Positions 36,731 through 47,893 of a stretch of DNA of 64,000 nt are shown here, in pieces. Position numbers and translations under genes: made by a program. The DNA is from Dolomedes plantarius (Eukaryota; Arthropoda; Arachnida; Araneae; Dolomedidae). The stretch is from the NCBI GenBank assembly GCA_907164885.2, contig OU015497.1:69715429-69779428 (forward strand), given 5' to 3'. Within the stretch, counting starts at the first letter, position 1, and every line of letters starts with the position of its first letter. Under the pieces are notes generated by a model that was not told where the DNA came from, did no database searches, and saw nothing but the letters and a program-made list of their open reading frames with translations.

Positions 36731-36769
36731 ATCATAATCATAATTATTATCATTAATCATAATCATAAA
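36731..36769. other. Filler DNA at the inversion junction
   Basis: Between the truncated minus-strand copy and the plus-strand inverted fragment lie about 40 bases made almost only of AATCAT/ATAATC-type repeats. They match neither neighbour and look like templated or slippage-derived filler formed during the inversion or end-joining step. Confidence 0.6.
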
Positions 36770-37561
36770 AAACATATGTAACAATGCTGGGGATTTTTTG
36801 GAGGCATGTAGCATTTTCGAGGAAAACTTAAGAAAAAACGATTTCCCTAAAAATTTCGGTAATTTAAAAGTTTTAAAAAAATGGCATTTAGACTCGGGAA
36901 TTTTTAAAGTTGTTTAGAATAGTATTTGTGTTTTTGGTTAAGTTGTAATGGGGGGTGTGGAGCTATAGTAATGTTACAATGACGTAACCTTTAGGATAGA
37001 ACTGGCTGCTGTTTCGCTATAACCGTCACTTACGGAATTGGGGTGTGTAGGCACCGATTATATTGCATTAGGATTTTTGAGTGCTTGCTTGTAAGGTGCG
37101 TTGAGCCCATACAGTAAGTTGTGTTTGTCTTTTCATTTTATTCTTGACTAATTGCTTCTTTGGGGGACTCGGGGCCTTGGGATGTCTTTTGGGCTTACCT
37201 GCATCCTATTCAGAAAGTTCCCCTTGAGGTAATTGACATGGTTCGGCCCCCTGATGACGTGACCTGTCGATTACCTCTGTCGTTTTATGGTTCAGTTCCG
37301 GCTCTTATGCAGAATCTTGCCGTTGGTGCGTGGATGCCCAGAGTGCTTGATTTCTGTTTGTTTTTGTCTATTTTAGTATAATTTTTTATCTATATCTGTT
37401 GGATTATTTATTTGTTTTTTCATTATGGGGATATGAAGCTTCTGCGCTATCCTCTATTGAAAATGTTTTCTTTGCAGGATATGTTTTATGTTATAGTGAT
37501 TTAGTAGTCTATGCTTGAATTTTAATTTTGTTTATTTCTATGGTTTTCTTTTTAAATTGTA
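36770..37561 (+). repeat. Inverted Naiad terminal fragment
   Basis: The sequence is the reverse complement of about 33941-34726: the ORF 3' tail (from AACATATGTAACAATGCTGG), the post-ORF segment, the 73-codon frame (37160-37381) and the hairpin (37226-37277). Similarity to the internal leader ends at TTTAAATTGTA, where the internal copy continues CTTTTCGG but this copy joins the host repeat. It marks the right edge of the insertion. Confidence 0.88.
37226..37277 (+). other. Conserved hairpin in the Naiad terminal region
   Basis: GAGGTAATTGACA (37226-37238) pairs with TGTCGATTACCTC (37265-37277) over 13 bp with one G-U pair, and a further GGT/ACC can pair inside. The same hairpin is at 30825-30876 and 34218-34269. 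In the ORF-less array at 58028-58079 and 58491-58542 the arm is GAGGTAACTGA and its partner TCAGTTTCCTC, so the T-A pair at arm position 8 becomes C-G. The loop carries CTGATGA, the first half of a hammerhead ribozyme core, but no GAAA follows. Confidence 0.6.
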
Positions 37562-37767
37562 TATGCTAATAAACAGTTTTTTTAATTTAAATAGGACTTC
37601 CTTTAAAATTTATACAATTTGTATACTTTTCTCAGCTCTTTTTGAAGCGTATAATTTCTATGATGCTATTTATAGATAACAAATTACGTCAATATAGACA
37701 TATATTTTTTGAAATCCATTCGTTAGTTAATCTAACATAATTTAATATGGATTACAATTTCGAAAAT

Positions 37768-38065
<298 letters not shown>

Positions 38066-38163
38066 GGGGAACATTTCATTTAACTCTGGTATCAATATAG
38101 TCTTAAAAATAGGTGTATCTCTGTCCAAAATATGTCGCAAACAATTTCTTTTACCACTTGCCA
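38066..38163 (-). CDS. Candidate first exon, unrecognised
   Basis: ATG at 38163 (minus strand, context AATATGG) opens a frame starting [16 protein letters not shown] and continuing [16 protein letters not shown] up to the AT tract. I do not recognise the protein. The reason to list it is context: upstream on the minus strand lie TGACGTCA at 38257-38264 and 38381-38388 and TGACGTAA at 38309-38316, which are CRE/ATF-type sites. There is no visible splice donor before the AT tract, so the frame may equally be chance. Confidence 0.2.
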
Positions 38164-38256
38164 TATTGATTTTTTTTATTTGAAAAGACGAATTCAGTTC
38201 TAATATCTGCAAATTTACAGCACATTTAATAAGAACAGAGAATTTGTATTGCAGTT

Positions 38257-38388
38257 TGACGTCATTGGGCCTTACTATCGGGTAGAAGAAAATTTTGCTG
38301 TGCAAAAATGACGTAATCAGGACGCAAATTCTTAACGGCAATGCTATTCATCAGCGGATCTTAGGAAATCTATATCATATTGACGTCA
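38257..38388 (-). promoter_or_regulatory. Cluster of CRE-like sites
   Basis: Two perfect TGACGTCA palindromes (38257-38264, 38381-38388) and a TGACGTAA half-variant (38309-38316) occur within 132 bp, and a TGACGTTC lies at about 38754. CREB/ATF proteins bind TGACGTCA. The clustering in A/T-rich DNA is unlikely by chance but not proof of a promoter. Confidence 0.35.
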
Positions 38389-38399
38389 TTTTTTCTCCC

Positions 38400-39034
38400 C
38401 GAAATTTTCGTATGCCTTGAGATTAAGGCTCGATCTTCCGATTGAGAAATCAGAGCAATCACTGGATGTTAGTCCCGTAAAAAAACTTTGAAACGGAACA
38501 GAGCTATAAAGAGTTTATCTTCTCCGGATCAAGAGAGGTATTTTTACAGAACCGATCTCTAAAACAAGTCGGTAAATTTACTTATTGAATAAAGCCTCTT
38601 AGCATGCGTAAAGCCATTATTGCATTTTGATGTTGACATAATCTGTACTAAAATGCCTCTCCAACTATGACCTTTGAAGATTTCTAATTTTTCAAACAAA
38701 CCCACAGCATCTTAGATAACATTTTTCTTAAATAGAATTTATAAGGGAAAACTATGACGTTCTGTATAAGTCATGTAAATTTTAACAATTTGCATATTAA
38801 TTTTCAAGTTGATTTGCAAAAGAGTCTAAATGCCCGTCAGAAGTCGGCAAACCTTATAAGCCAGATTTAGTTCCAAAATGATTCGACATCCACGTGCCCC
38901 ACAGTAGTCAAAATGTATGTCCGCGAAAGTTTAAGATATATCCATTGAAACACTTCCAGACGTCTCTGATATTACAAGGACGTTATAAATTTTGAGTGTT
39001 AGTACAAAGACCGTGTTGTTTTTTGTTACTCCCG
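38400..39034. other. Intergenic, no supported gene
   Basis: Moderately A/T-rich sequence with no recognised repeat or open frame. It lies between the CRE-like cluster and the LTR-retrotransposon remnant. Confidence 0.35.
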
Positions 39035-39580
39035 CTAATTTACTTTCCAACCGCTGAATTGTGTATTTGAATTTTCTGTCTCTGACAATTCCTCACTAAG
39101 CGTTACACTATGTACACTTACTTCATTTCTCTTATCCTCCAAATCTTTATTTCTCAAACTCTCAATTTCTCCCTCTTTTTCATCAATCTCCACTCCATCC
39201 ATTTGTGATTCATATTCTTGAACGTCTCTCGCATAATGTGTATGGTTTTCTCCCGTAATTCCCATCGCCTTTTTAACTGCATCCCTAAAATGTTCTATGT
39301 TTAATCGGCTTATCTCTAGTTTTATGTCATTATTCACCACTTGTAGCAGTTTTGTTAACATTACTTTTTCCGTTGCACTTTGTCCCTTATATTGGCTGCC
39401 AAAATAATTAAGGTTATCTTCCTCAATTCCTCGTCCTAAGTCGGAAATAGTTTGTTTGGGCTTTTGCTTTATATTTTCAAATTTCTGTTGTTTCGCATAA
39501 AACGTATTTATGTTTTCCAAAGTGAATCCTGCCATTGTTTTACCTTTTGTCTTTTCGCTAACTGCTACACTATTAATCAT
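39035..39580 (-). pseudogene. Gag-like fragment of an LTR retrotransposon
   Basis: The 181-codon frame contains FENIKQKPKQTISDLGRGIEE, the pattern of the capsid region of Ty3-like Gag proteins (xxIKQKPxETISDF), followed by a helical region (KVMLTKLLQVVNNDIKLEISRL) and an acidic tail. No zinc knuckle, protease or RT follows downstream, so the element is truncated at its 3' side near 39.0 kb. The upstream minus-strand sequence to about 39870 reads similar charged Gag-like peptide in broken frames. Class assignment is by pattern. Confidence 0.5.
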
Positions 39581-40739
39581 TGCATCATATTTTTGATCAT
39601 CACCATTTATAACAACTCATTATCCTTTGCCATGTCAATCGCCTCTTGAAACGTTAGCGATTGAAATGTCATTATTTTTTTATATCCTGTAAAAATGATT
39701 TTACAAATTTATCTAACATTGTTTCGTCAACTGCTGATTCTCTCACTTGCTGAATGCCTAAGTATTCACTTACTGCACCTCTAATGTACTTTGCTACATG
39801 CTCTACCTTCTGGCATGGCTTTTGTATGATTTTCTTAAATGCCGCTTGTTTTAATAATTCCTTCGCGGTTCATGCCATTTTCTATTCTTATTTAATTCCT
39901 ATATTTAATATCGTATTCTAACTTATCCTTTGTACTCCTTAAATAGCCTATTCGTTCACTTTCCCTTCTGCTTTATTCCCTTTTATCAACGCCCATTGCA
40001 ATTTTTAATTTTGCGTACCTATTCTGCCATCACACTACCACCACACCTCTAAAATTTCACTTCGCTACTAACTCTATACACTTCAATGCAATATGCCAGA
40101 ACTAACGTTTCTCTGTCTATCTTTATATTCTTATACATTCTTTATAAATTTCATATCTAACATTTCACCAATTCAATTTATTATTCAACTCAGAGTAATC
40201 ATTCCTACGTTCCATATTGATAGCACCTAAATACTAGTATCAACCCCAAACTTCAAAATTTTATCCTTTATGAAAATTTCATTTCGCAGATCTGACTATC
40301 GTTAACCATCTTTTATTCAAAATGTCTCTACTCTAAATTTTTATGCAATTATCTTATTTTAATTTACCCAACTTACGATGTCTTTGCAACACATTCGCGA
40401 CACTATTCTACTTATTTCTGAATTTATCCTAACATTTAATTTTATATACTTCATATAACTGATAATTTGTTCACACAATATAAATCAATATTCAGAAAAA
40501 TTCAATATTATCAAATACATTCAAATATTAACTCAAACTGTCAAGTATTAACTCAAATATTATCAAATATTCAATACCACATTTCTAAGCATCCAATGTA
40601 CCTCTTAAAATTCAACAAATCAATTCATCAATTCAACCAGAGTTATAGAATACACTCCTTTTTCTGACATCATATGAACAATTGCTTATTAATTTTTGAT
40701 CTAAGCAATAAACTTGCTTTTTAGTAAGGGCACCATTTA
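39581..40739 (-). other. Gag upstream/leader region of LTR remnant
   Basis: On the minus strand this runs from a putative tRNA primer-binding site (TGGTGCCC, complement of 40728-40735) towards the gag fragment. Bases 40490-40640 show loose repeats of TCAAATATTAA. There is no intact frame; some Gag-like peptide is readable between 39600 and 39870. Confidence 0.35.
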
Positions 40740-42280
40740 TGTGATTGAGAAATTAGTTTAAACTAAGTATGCATATAATTGGGAAGATTTCTTAATAATT
40801 ATTTCAATTAATAATGTATATATAAAATATCTCAATATCTTACGTACAATCAAAATATCCCCTTCTCGTATAGCGTCAGCACATAGTCATTATTACGTTA
40901 GAATACCGTTGTGTTCTTTCCCTATTGAAAACAACTCTGGTTTGAACTGACAGATTAATTTATTGATTAACACACATAATGCTATACAATACACTCCTAC
41001 TAAATATTTCATACTTCATCTAAACATATTACTTACAAATTCATACTAAGTTAATTATCTACGACACATATATTTAATTCATTCAATTTTTATAATATCA
41101 TCTTATACCCATATCACTCATAATATCCTGCTTAAATTTACTGACATGATAATAAATCATAAATATAATTCATATTAACCGGGCTCAATTTACAGGCACG
41201 CTAATAATTAATCAATTTTACTCATATTAACCTGGCTCAATTTAGTGACATAATAATAGTTTCACTCAGTGATATATTTTAATGCAATCTCACCCTACCA
41301 GTTTAATTCTTAGTATTAACTATTTTTAATTGATTGAAGAAGAGATTATGTAAACAATTGTGAGAAAAGGGGAAGCACGGTACCTTAATTGCTGATGCCA
41401 GACTGCAGCGGCGTTGGTTCTTCGTCTGGGAATGGTAAAATCTTGAGGCAGAAGGAGTGTTCATATAAATTCACTAGTTCAGTGTAGAACAACTACTATC
41501 GGCTGGCGGGTCATACCGGAGCGGGAACCTATCTTGCAACTGGCGTCATCATCATTTCATGGCGGAAGTCCGATGTATCATGGTTCATTCAACAATTGTC
41601 CGTTTCTTACTTCAATGGCAGTACGATACTATTGAGCCATATTGCTGTTTCTTATCTATCAACTCCCTTCATACATGACTCTACATCTATACGTATTCGA
41701 CGTGTTTTTCTGAGTAATTGCTTCGACTATCAGACCAACAAAACTTCTTCCTAAGTCTCTTCATTCAGTTCTTTCATCTTCATATCTTTCTCCTTCTAAC
41801 TCTAGGACACCTCCTCCATTGTGTTCCTATTGGCTATATTGTCTCTACAATTTACCGTCTGATTGGCCTGCGGTAAATCCTTAATATTTATTCCATCATT
41901 TCGGCTTCGTGGACGTATCTTTCGTTGTGACCCCTCTCTCCCCTTTCCGCGGACCTTGACCCTTTTACAACCTGGCCCGGGCTAAATACTTTTGCGAGTG
42001 GGCATTTCCTTTTATTACGACCATAACTTTACTCCTTTTTTTACCTTTTCTTCTTATTCTCTACACAAACCGCCCTCTTGCATATTTATGTTATGTCCAT
42101 CTGTCTGTAAGTACCTGTCTCTTCTCTATCTCCTTCTGTAATCTTTATAGCCCTCTTTACAATTGGCGCTTCTTAACTTTCCCACATTTTGCTCTAGTTC
42201 CCTCCAATTAGTTTATTCTTTGCACTTCCTTCTTCCAATATCTAATTCCACGGACACAATGTCGTTGTACTCTACAACGA
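40740..42280 (-). repeat. Possible long LTR
   Basis: On the plus strand the segment begins TGTGATTGAG directly beside a TGGTGCCC-type primer-binding site (complement, 40728-40735, four bases away) and may end at TACAACGACA (42280), giving TG...CA ends. The partner LTR is not in the window, so no comparison is possible and the right boundary is a guess. The interior has mixed composition and no open frame. Confidence 0.3.
42258..42280. repeat. Perfect 10-bp-arm hairpin
   Basis: TGTCGTTGTA, then CTC, then TACAACGACA is a perfect inverted repeat with a 3-base loop. It sits at the suggested end of the LTR and just before the block of TGGCAAATGTTGATATGT-type repeats. Confidence 0.7.
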
Positions 42281-42284
42281 CATA

Positions 42285-42715
42285 CGCCATGCATTTGTTG
42301 ATATATCTTTGACGTTATGGCAAATGTTGATATGTCCGAAAAATTCAATTTTATGTTTTAAGTTGATATGTCACACTTAAAAATGTTCTTTACTGTGGCA
42401 AAAGATGATATGTGGAATTATGAAATAATACTAAATTTTTCGTATTGGCAAATGCTGTTATGTATAAAAGACCTTTTTCCTCAACCCTTTCCCCAAAATT
42501 TCTCTCCGTAATTAAAAACTTTCATTGAAGACCAGCCAGATGCTTGAGGCTGAAAATGAGCAATACCTAAAGAATATTTGCATTGAAAAACTTAATTGAT
42601 TGATTTTACATTTCTCAACAAAAGTTACTTTTTTAATTTGCCGAAAAGATGGAAAAATGATTTATCAACATCTGCCATAACGCCACAAATATAATTTATC
42701 CTTATCTATAACTAA
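42285..42715. repeat. Inverted-repeat element built on TGGCAAATGTTGATATGT
   Basis: The motif TGGCAAATGTTGATATGT and variants occur at about 42309, 42400 and 42463. A longer version including GACGTTATGGC (42301) reappears inverted at about 42666-42693. The segment may be a ~420-bp MITE with decayed ends and internal copies of the same motif. No coding capacity. Confidence 0.45.
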
Positions 42716-45604
42716 TTAGATGAGTCTTTGTTGCATAAAATCTATATATGTAAAATACACTTTTACATATATTCTCGCAGAGTTAGGGAACATTGCATCA
42801 TGTCAAGATATGAACATTTATTTTATTCCCAGTTCTAAAGAAACGAATTAAATATTTTATTATTACGATTAAATTGAATTAAAATGTATACTACGAATGA
42901 AAAAAAAAATTCAGAATTGCAGTTAAAAGGAATACCTTTTCATTTATTTCAATATATAATTCATGTGTATGCATTTCACAGAATTTCATTCATATCCCAA
43001 GACACCTTAAGAACCGCAAGTGAAAAGAAATTCGTTTTATGAAATTCATACTCACCTCATTTATTTCGTTTCACTAAATTTTACATCTAAAGATGTACGG
43101 TTTATAAAAAGAAATTTGAGCAAGAATTTCTGCCCCGTTAGTGATGGATGGCCTTAAATTCAACACGTAAAAAGTCGATTTATGTTGTAAATAGGATTTC
43201 ATGGAAAGTCTTGGGAGTTTTTTTTTTTAATTCTAGTTCCTTTTGGATCAAAAACGCGTATGAGAAGCATTTCTAATATAGTAGTCACTGCATTTCTAAG
43301 TAAATAAATGCAAAAGTCATTCAGGGTAGTAACATTTGTAAATATTTAATATTTTTTCTGACAAATTTAAAATGCTGTAGTAGTTTATATATATACCTAA
43401 GATTTAAAACTGTAATTTGTTTTTTAAGAGAAAACTGCAGAATGTTTCTTAAGGATGTATAAAAAAGTAATAATCTAAAATGTCAAGAAAATATTCATTT
43501 TTCCCTTTATATGATTTAATAACAATTACATTGAACTGGTACATTTTTTTGATAAAAATGCTCTCACAATATTTTTTAAAGCTTTTCAGAGAAAAGGACT
43601 TTATTACCATATTTATTCCAGTTTGTTTAGTATCATTTTTAAGCATGAAATGTTATTTACTTTGACATTCATCCAAATTGCATTATTTTGAAATTTTATA
43701 ATTGAAAGAAAAAAAATACGTTTTTTAGATACATAATTATTGAACACTGAATACATATCTGTCCTGATAAATTCCTTTTACATATCGTCACTGCTTTCTT
43801 AATGGTCTTTTCTTGTGATTAAATATTTTGACTCAAACATGACGATTTGGTGATGTATTTTTTTATTTAATACTATATTTTGTTGTTATTAATGCGGTGA
43901 TTCGGAGTTATTAATACGTTGTTTAGAGGCATTCGCACTATTAGCTGTGGTAATTTGTTGACTATTTTTTATTTGGAACAACATACAGATGAGTCAACAT
44001 ATCTGTCTGGTGCCACCACAATTTTGAGCACGCATTTCCAAGGCACACGTGGGTTAATCACACCTTCCCCCACCCAAATACTGCACGAAAGGACTTTCCG
44101 GTCTATGAATCTAACGAGTCCATACCCAGCGCAGACACGAAAGCACTGAGTGGGGCTTTTAGAGATTGTAACAGAGCTTCCTAATTCTAAATTATGACGG
44201 AAAAACCACTCTAATCTTTGGTAGCTCTACAAATATACAAACATATAAATGTAATCATAAGAAAATCTTGAACAAAATGTTTATATATAATTTAAGTGTT
44301 TTTTTCAGTAAGCAGTTTTTTTTCAGTAAGAAGTTTTTTTCAGTATATTAATTGCTTCAAACTAAAATCAACCTTCCCTTTAAGCAAATATTTACCAGGG
44401 AACCTATCTACCATGGACTTTTGTTTTGTGCTTTTTATAGGCTGGAGAAGTCCATATACGGACTTTGTCTGGATTTTCCTCTCGTGACTCACAAAATGCA
44501 GTCATCCAGGTATTTTCTGGGCTTCATGACTGCACTTTGAGGGGAACGGAAGAAGAAAAAATACGAAATACCCCCTTCGTTATTATTTTCTCTCGGTCGT
44601 ACTTATTGGCTATATCTTGCGAAAGATCCCGTACAAAGGGCGATGCCTAGGTCTGTGGCTAATCGATACGATCGAAACGAAAATATTGCATAAGTGACCC
44701 CTTTCATTTGGGTACGGTCCATACATTGTTTTTAAACACACCTTAGTTTGCATATGTGTCAAAAGATAATCTGTGAAATAAAAAGTGTTGCCTTTCATTA
44801 CCCTTTTCAAATATTGTAGTGGTGTGTAAAAAAAAAAAAACGATCGAATTATGCAATACGAGTGTTTGTTTTATAAGAATGCAAAAGTACACTAAATCAT
44901 TTCGTGACGGATCAAAAAATCAGAGGTGCATCATAAAATAAGTGAAACTGAAAACTAGTACAAACCGCCCTAAACAGAAGAAAAAAGTATTTTCCCTACA
45001 TGATCAATCCAAACCTCGCTGACTTTACACAGTCTGGCCATTACTAATAATGCCCTTAACAGCGCAATCAGCAAATAATCAATATGCGATGAGTAAAGAC
45101 GGGGATAAAAATCTGATCCTGTATATTTCCATCACTTTTATGAGATTTAGATCCAGGGTAATGCAAGAAATTTATTTCATAATTTTATATCAAATGTTGC
45201 TTCGCAAGGTGGCCTGGCATTATCGACCACATAGAAAATGTGCAAAAATGGAAGATGAATAAATGAAAGGTTTTCATTATTTCCGTACTTTTCATTGCCT
45301 ATAGTGTATCCTCACAGTATCTGGATCGGCGTAGGTACATCCAGTCATATACACTCTAAACTACGGGTCCCTTGACCACTCTGTTGATATTGGAGCGGTC
45401 GCATATTTACTTCAACTACAACCGACCGACGTCAGCTTGGGAAGCGCCAGTCAGACTTTAAAAACTGCTTCACAGTGAATACTAGCAGGACATCATTCTG
45501 TGCGTTCTGGGAAGAATGTTCAGAGAGTGAAACCATAGCTACTTACGGCCTGTTTAAACTTTTGTATTATGCTATGTTAAATTTGTTTACTAAGGTTATG
45601 GCTT
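42716..45604. other. Intergenic, no supported gene
   Basis: Short open frames (43480-43665, 43919-44149, 44296-44650, 45050-45262) have no recognisable domain. Bases 44300-44350 repeat TTTTTTTCAGTAAG three times. One GC-richer stretch (44400-44650) is open in several frames but unrecognised. Confidence 0.35.
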
Positions 45605-45790
45605 GGTTTGGTTTGGAGCGCTAAGGTCAATTTTTGCCACACGAGGGCTAATTAGACAGAGACCTACTGCTTAAAACCGATTCCGAATGGCTACAAACGT
45701 CCATACGAAAAAGTGGGATTTGAACCCACAGACTTTCGTACCGAATGCCAGCTCCCTAGCTATTCGGCAATCGTCTGGCTTACTAAGGTT
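45605..45790 (-). mobile_element. tRNA-derived SINE (related to the arms at 2.7-5.7 kb)
   Basis: On the minus strand, GTGGGTTCAAATCCCAC (complement of about 45714-45730) is a perfect tRNA T-arm/B-box, preceded by a tRNA-like 5' half (GCCAGACGATTGCCGAATAG, complement of about 45758-45777). The following body (complement of 45640-45705) matches 5445-5520 in the inverted-arm element. Length and promoter-like boxes fit a Pol III-transcribed SINE. The boundaries are approximate. Confidence 0.6.
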
Positions 45791-46799
45791 ATATCACAAA
45801 TAAGACGAATTAATTTGCTTCATTGATTCGGAGAAATGAGAAGTTTTTTAACCACCCACAATATATTTAAAATGTGTTAAATTTGTTATACCTTGTTAAA
45901 ACCCGAATTCTAAAATTTTCTGACAACAGTAATCGCTTCTAGGATTTCTTTCCATTAGAAAAATGTACCTTAAAGCAATGATTTGCATTTTTGTCCTTGC
46001 TTTCATCTCGTGCTTCAAAAAGTTTCTATTACGGGCAGATAGTAATTGTGGATATGGTTCGCGACATTTACCAAACTGTTCCCTTTTTGTAAATGGATCT
46101 GGCACAGTAAACAACAATATCCTGTATCCTGTGCGGTTTATATTAAAATTACGCGTACTTCGCTCTTTGGTTCAATTTTTCTTTCCCTGTAGACATTTAG
46201 AGCAACCGACAGATATAATTTTTCTTTTTTTTAATTAGCGGACCTCCAAAATATAGTGCACGTATTTATGAAAGGCCGTCCATTCCTACAATATGATCTT
46301 TGGTCAATAATGAACTCCCTGTTAAGTCATCCAGTTTTTCGACTCAGATGATATTATTATCTGTGAGCTGAACCACTCATTTAATCGTACTAAGTACTAT
46401 ATACCCTAACATCCACCCAGCATGTTTTTCATGGAAATGTCCTCGTATCTAAGATATCTACATGTATATTATTTTATCACATCGTGTTAGTCCATTTAAG
46501 TTCCTTTTGTGTCTCAAAATTTACAGCCTTAAAAAACCATAAGATTTGCAAAAAAATAAATTGACATCTATCCTCGTCCGATGTTTTACCTGTGACTGTC
46601 TGATATTGAAAATTTTATTAAAAAATCATTACAAAATTCTAAATATTAGTTTACACTAGAAAAGTTATGTGATATCTTATGTTATGAACCTAGATGAGCC
46701 AGAGATCACATCTTATATATATATATATAAATATATATACTGTTTCAAATTTTACGAGTCTTTGGTAATCTCGCCAAATTGACGATGCATTTGGGGACT
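45791..46799. other. Intergenic, no supported gene
   Basis: Open frames 45963-46238 (plus) and 45896-46117 (minus) overlap and neither has a known domain. A TA run lies at about 46716-46740. Confidence 0.35.
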
Positions 46800-47190
46800 T
46801 ATTTGATTGACAAATTTGGTGATATGGTACCAAATGGTCGCCAACCTTCTAGAATTTTCTGGAATCGTCCAGTGATTTCTAGCTGGTTGACCGATAGATG
46901 GCGCTTTTGAAGTTTATAAATATACCTGATTTTGGTATTGGAACTGAGTACTCTTTTCTCCTGAGAATTGAATGTATTGAAAGCCGGGTAGGCGAGTATT
47001 GTATTGAATACTCTGTTATCCTGACTTGTGTTTTTAGAGTTTTCTATTGTATAGAAGACAGTTGTTGCGTGTTTTCAATTTTAATTCGTGTATGCGCCTG
47101 ACGAATTTACAGAATAATAAATTTTATTTTGTGTGCACCTTCTGAAGGGATTTTATTCAATTCTATCGAACCCAGGAAGACGGAACAATA
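46800..47190 (+). repeat. Possible solo LTR
   Basis: The stretch has the layout of an LTR: a TGGTCGCCAACC-type start near 46826, a TATA-like TTTATAAATATA (46913), an AATAAA signal (about 47116) followed by TTTGTGTGC, and an end near GGAAGACGGAACA (47187). No second copy and no clear target duplication were found, so this is a composition- and signal-based call only. Confidence 0.3.
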
Positions 47191-47635
47191 GATATACATA
47201 CATACACACTTGTGTCTGTGATGTAAATGTGTGAAATGTGTATATACGTATACTTAAAAGGTTTTACATACGGGCAGGGCTTTTTATACTTACACAATTT
47301 TGACGTATATTATCTGTGAAATATTCAAAAATATACTACTTAAACTCCACGCACCGTTTATCGTAATTAATCTATTGCCATTAAATTTTTATTTAAAAAA
47401 AATCAATAAAGAAACTTTTTTTTTAAATTAATTCTTATCTTACATTTCTTTTACTTACCAAATTGGCATTACCTTCTCGTGAAACGTATCGAAGAACAAT
47501 GAAAAAATATTTAAACTCGATCCCTATTAAAAATTTTTTTGAATACAACTGACGCATTTTTCAAAGGAATGAAAAAAAACCTTGAATCGAATAGAAGTGT
47601 TTCTATTTATTCCGTAACAGTGGGTAAAAATAACA
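47191..47635. other. AT-rich spacer
   Basis: Nothing recognised between the possible solo LTR and the candidate secreted-peptide frame. Confidence 0.35.
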
Positions 47636-47893
47636 ATGTTCCCTAGTATTAAAGCAATCATCGTATTTGGATACATATCAATAACTGTTTCGGCTTGTTA
47701 TCGTGAAACTGACACTCACAAATACGAGGCAATCAATATCGCAATTCCGGTGCTCGGTATGGGGGAAGAATGGCATGATTCAAATGTTTTTACAGCATTG
47801 AGAAATGTTAAAAATATTTATTTAATTGTCTGGGTTATAGCGAAATTTAAAGATAACAGTGTTTTGTTTCTAACGACCTTATATTTAGAATGA
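47636..47893 (+). CDS. Candidate secreted-peptide exon, unrecognised
   Basis: The 85-codon frame starts MFPSIKAIIVFGYISITVSA, a good signal-peptide shape with a plausible cleavage after VSA before CYRETDTHKYEA. The middle is hydrophilic (GMGEEWHDSNVFTALRN), and the last 40 residues turn hydrophobic and A/T-driven, so a real exon might end near 47810, where GTTAAAAAT offers a weak splice donor. Only one Cys is present in the mature part. I do not recognise the family and see no matching second exon. It could be a chance frame. Confidence 0.25.
   Translation: MFPSIKAIIVFGYISITVSACYRETDTHKYEAINIAIPVLGMGEEWHDSNVFTALRNVKNIYLIVWVIAKFKDNSVLFLTTLYLE

Larger units (their letters stand above)
30679..37573 (-). 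mobile_element. Composite Naiad-type Penelope-like insertion
   Basis: The direct repeat ATTGTATATGCTAATAAA occurs at 30678-30695 and 37556-37573. Part of it may be microhomology with the element ends. Between the repeats, on the minus strand, lie a 5'-truncated copy (B, about 36730-34600), its terminal region (34584-33780), a full ORF copy (A, 33769-31184) and a further terminal region (31183-30690). A plus-strand inverted fragment (36770-37560) repeats the ORF 3' end plus terminal region. Partial tandem copies with an inverted 5' piece are the classical structure of Penelope-like retroelements, whose repeats are called pLTRs. The copies differ by only a few substitutions, so insertion was recent. 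Confidence 0.9.

Noticed and set aside
37245..37277. CTGATGA in the Naiad hairpin loop as a hammerhead ribozyme
   Set aside because: Penelope-like elements often carry hammerheads, and CTGATGA is the first core segment. A GAAA after stem II is not present (ATTA or GTTA in its place), and array unit 2 has CAGATGA. A functional hammerhead cannot be claimed.
45700..45785. Genuine tRNA gene on the minus strand
   Set aside because: The B-box is perfect but the 5' half and acceptor stem do not pair properly, and the sequence continues into a SINE body.
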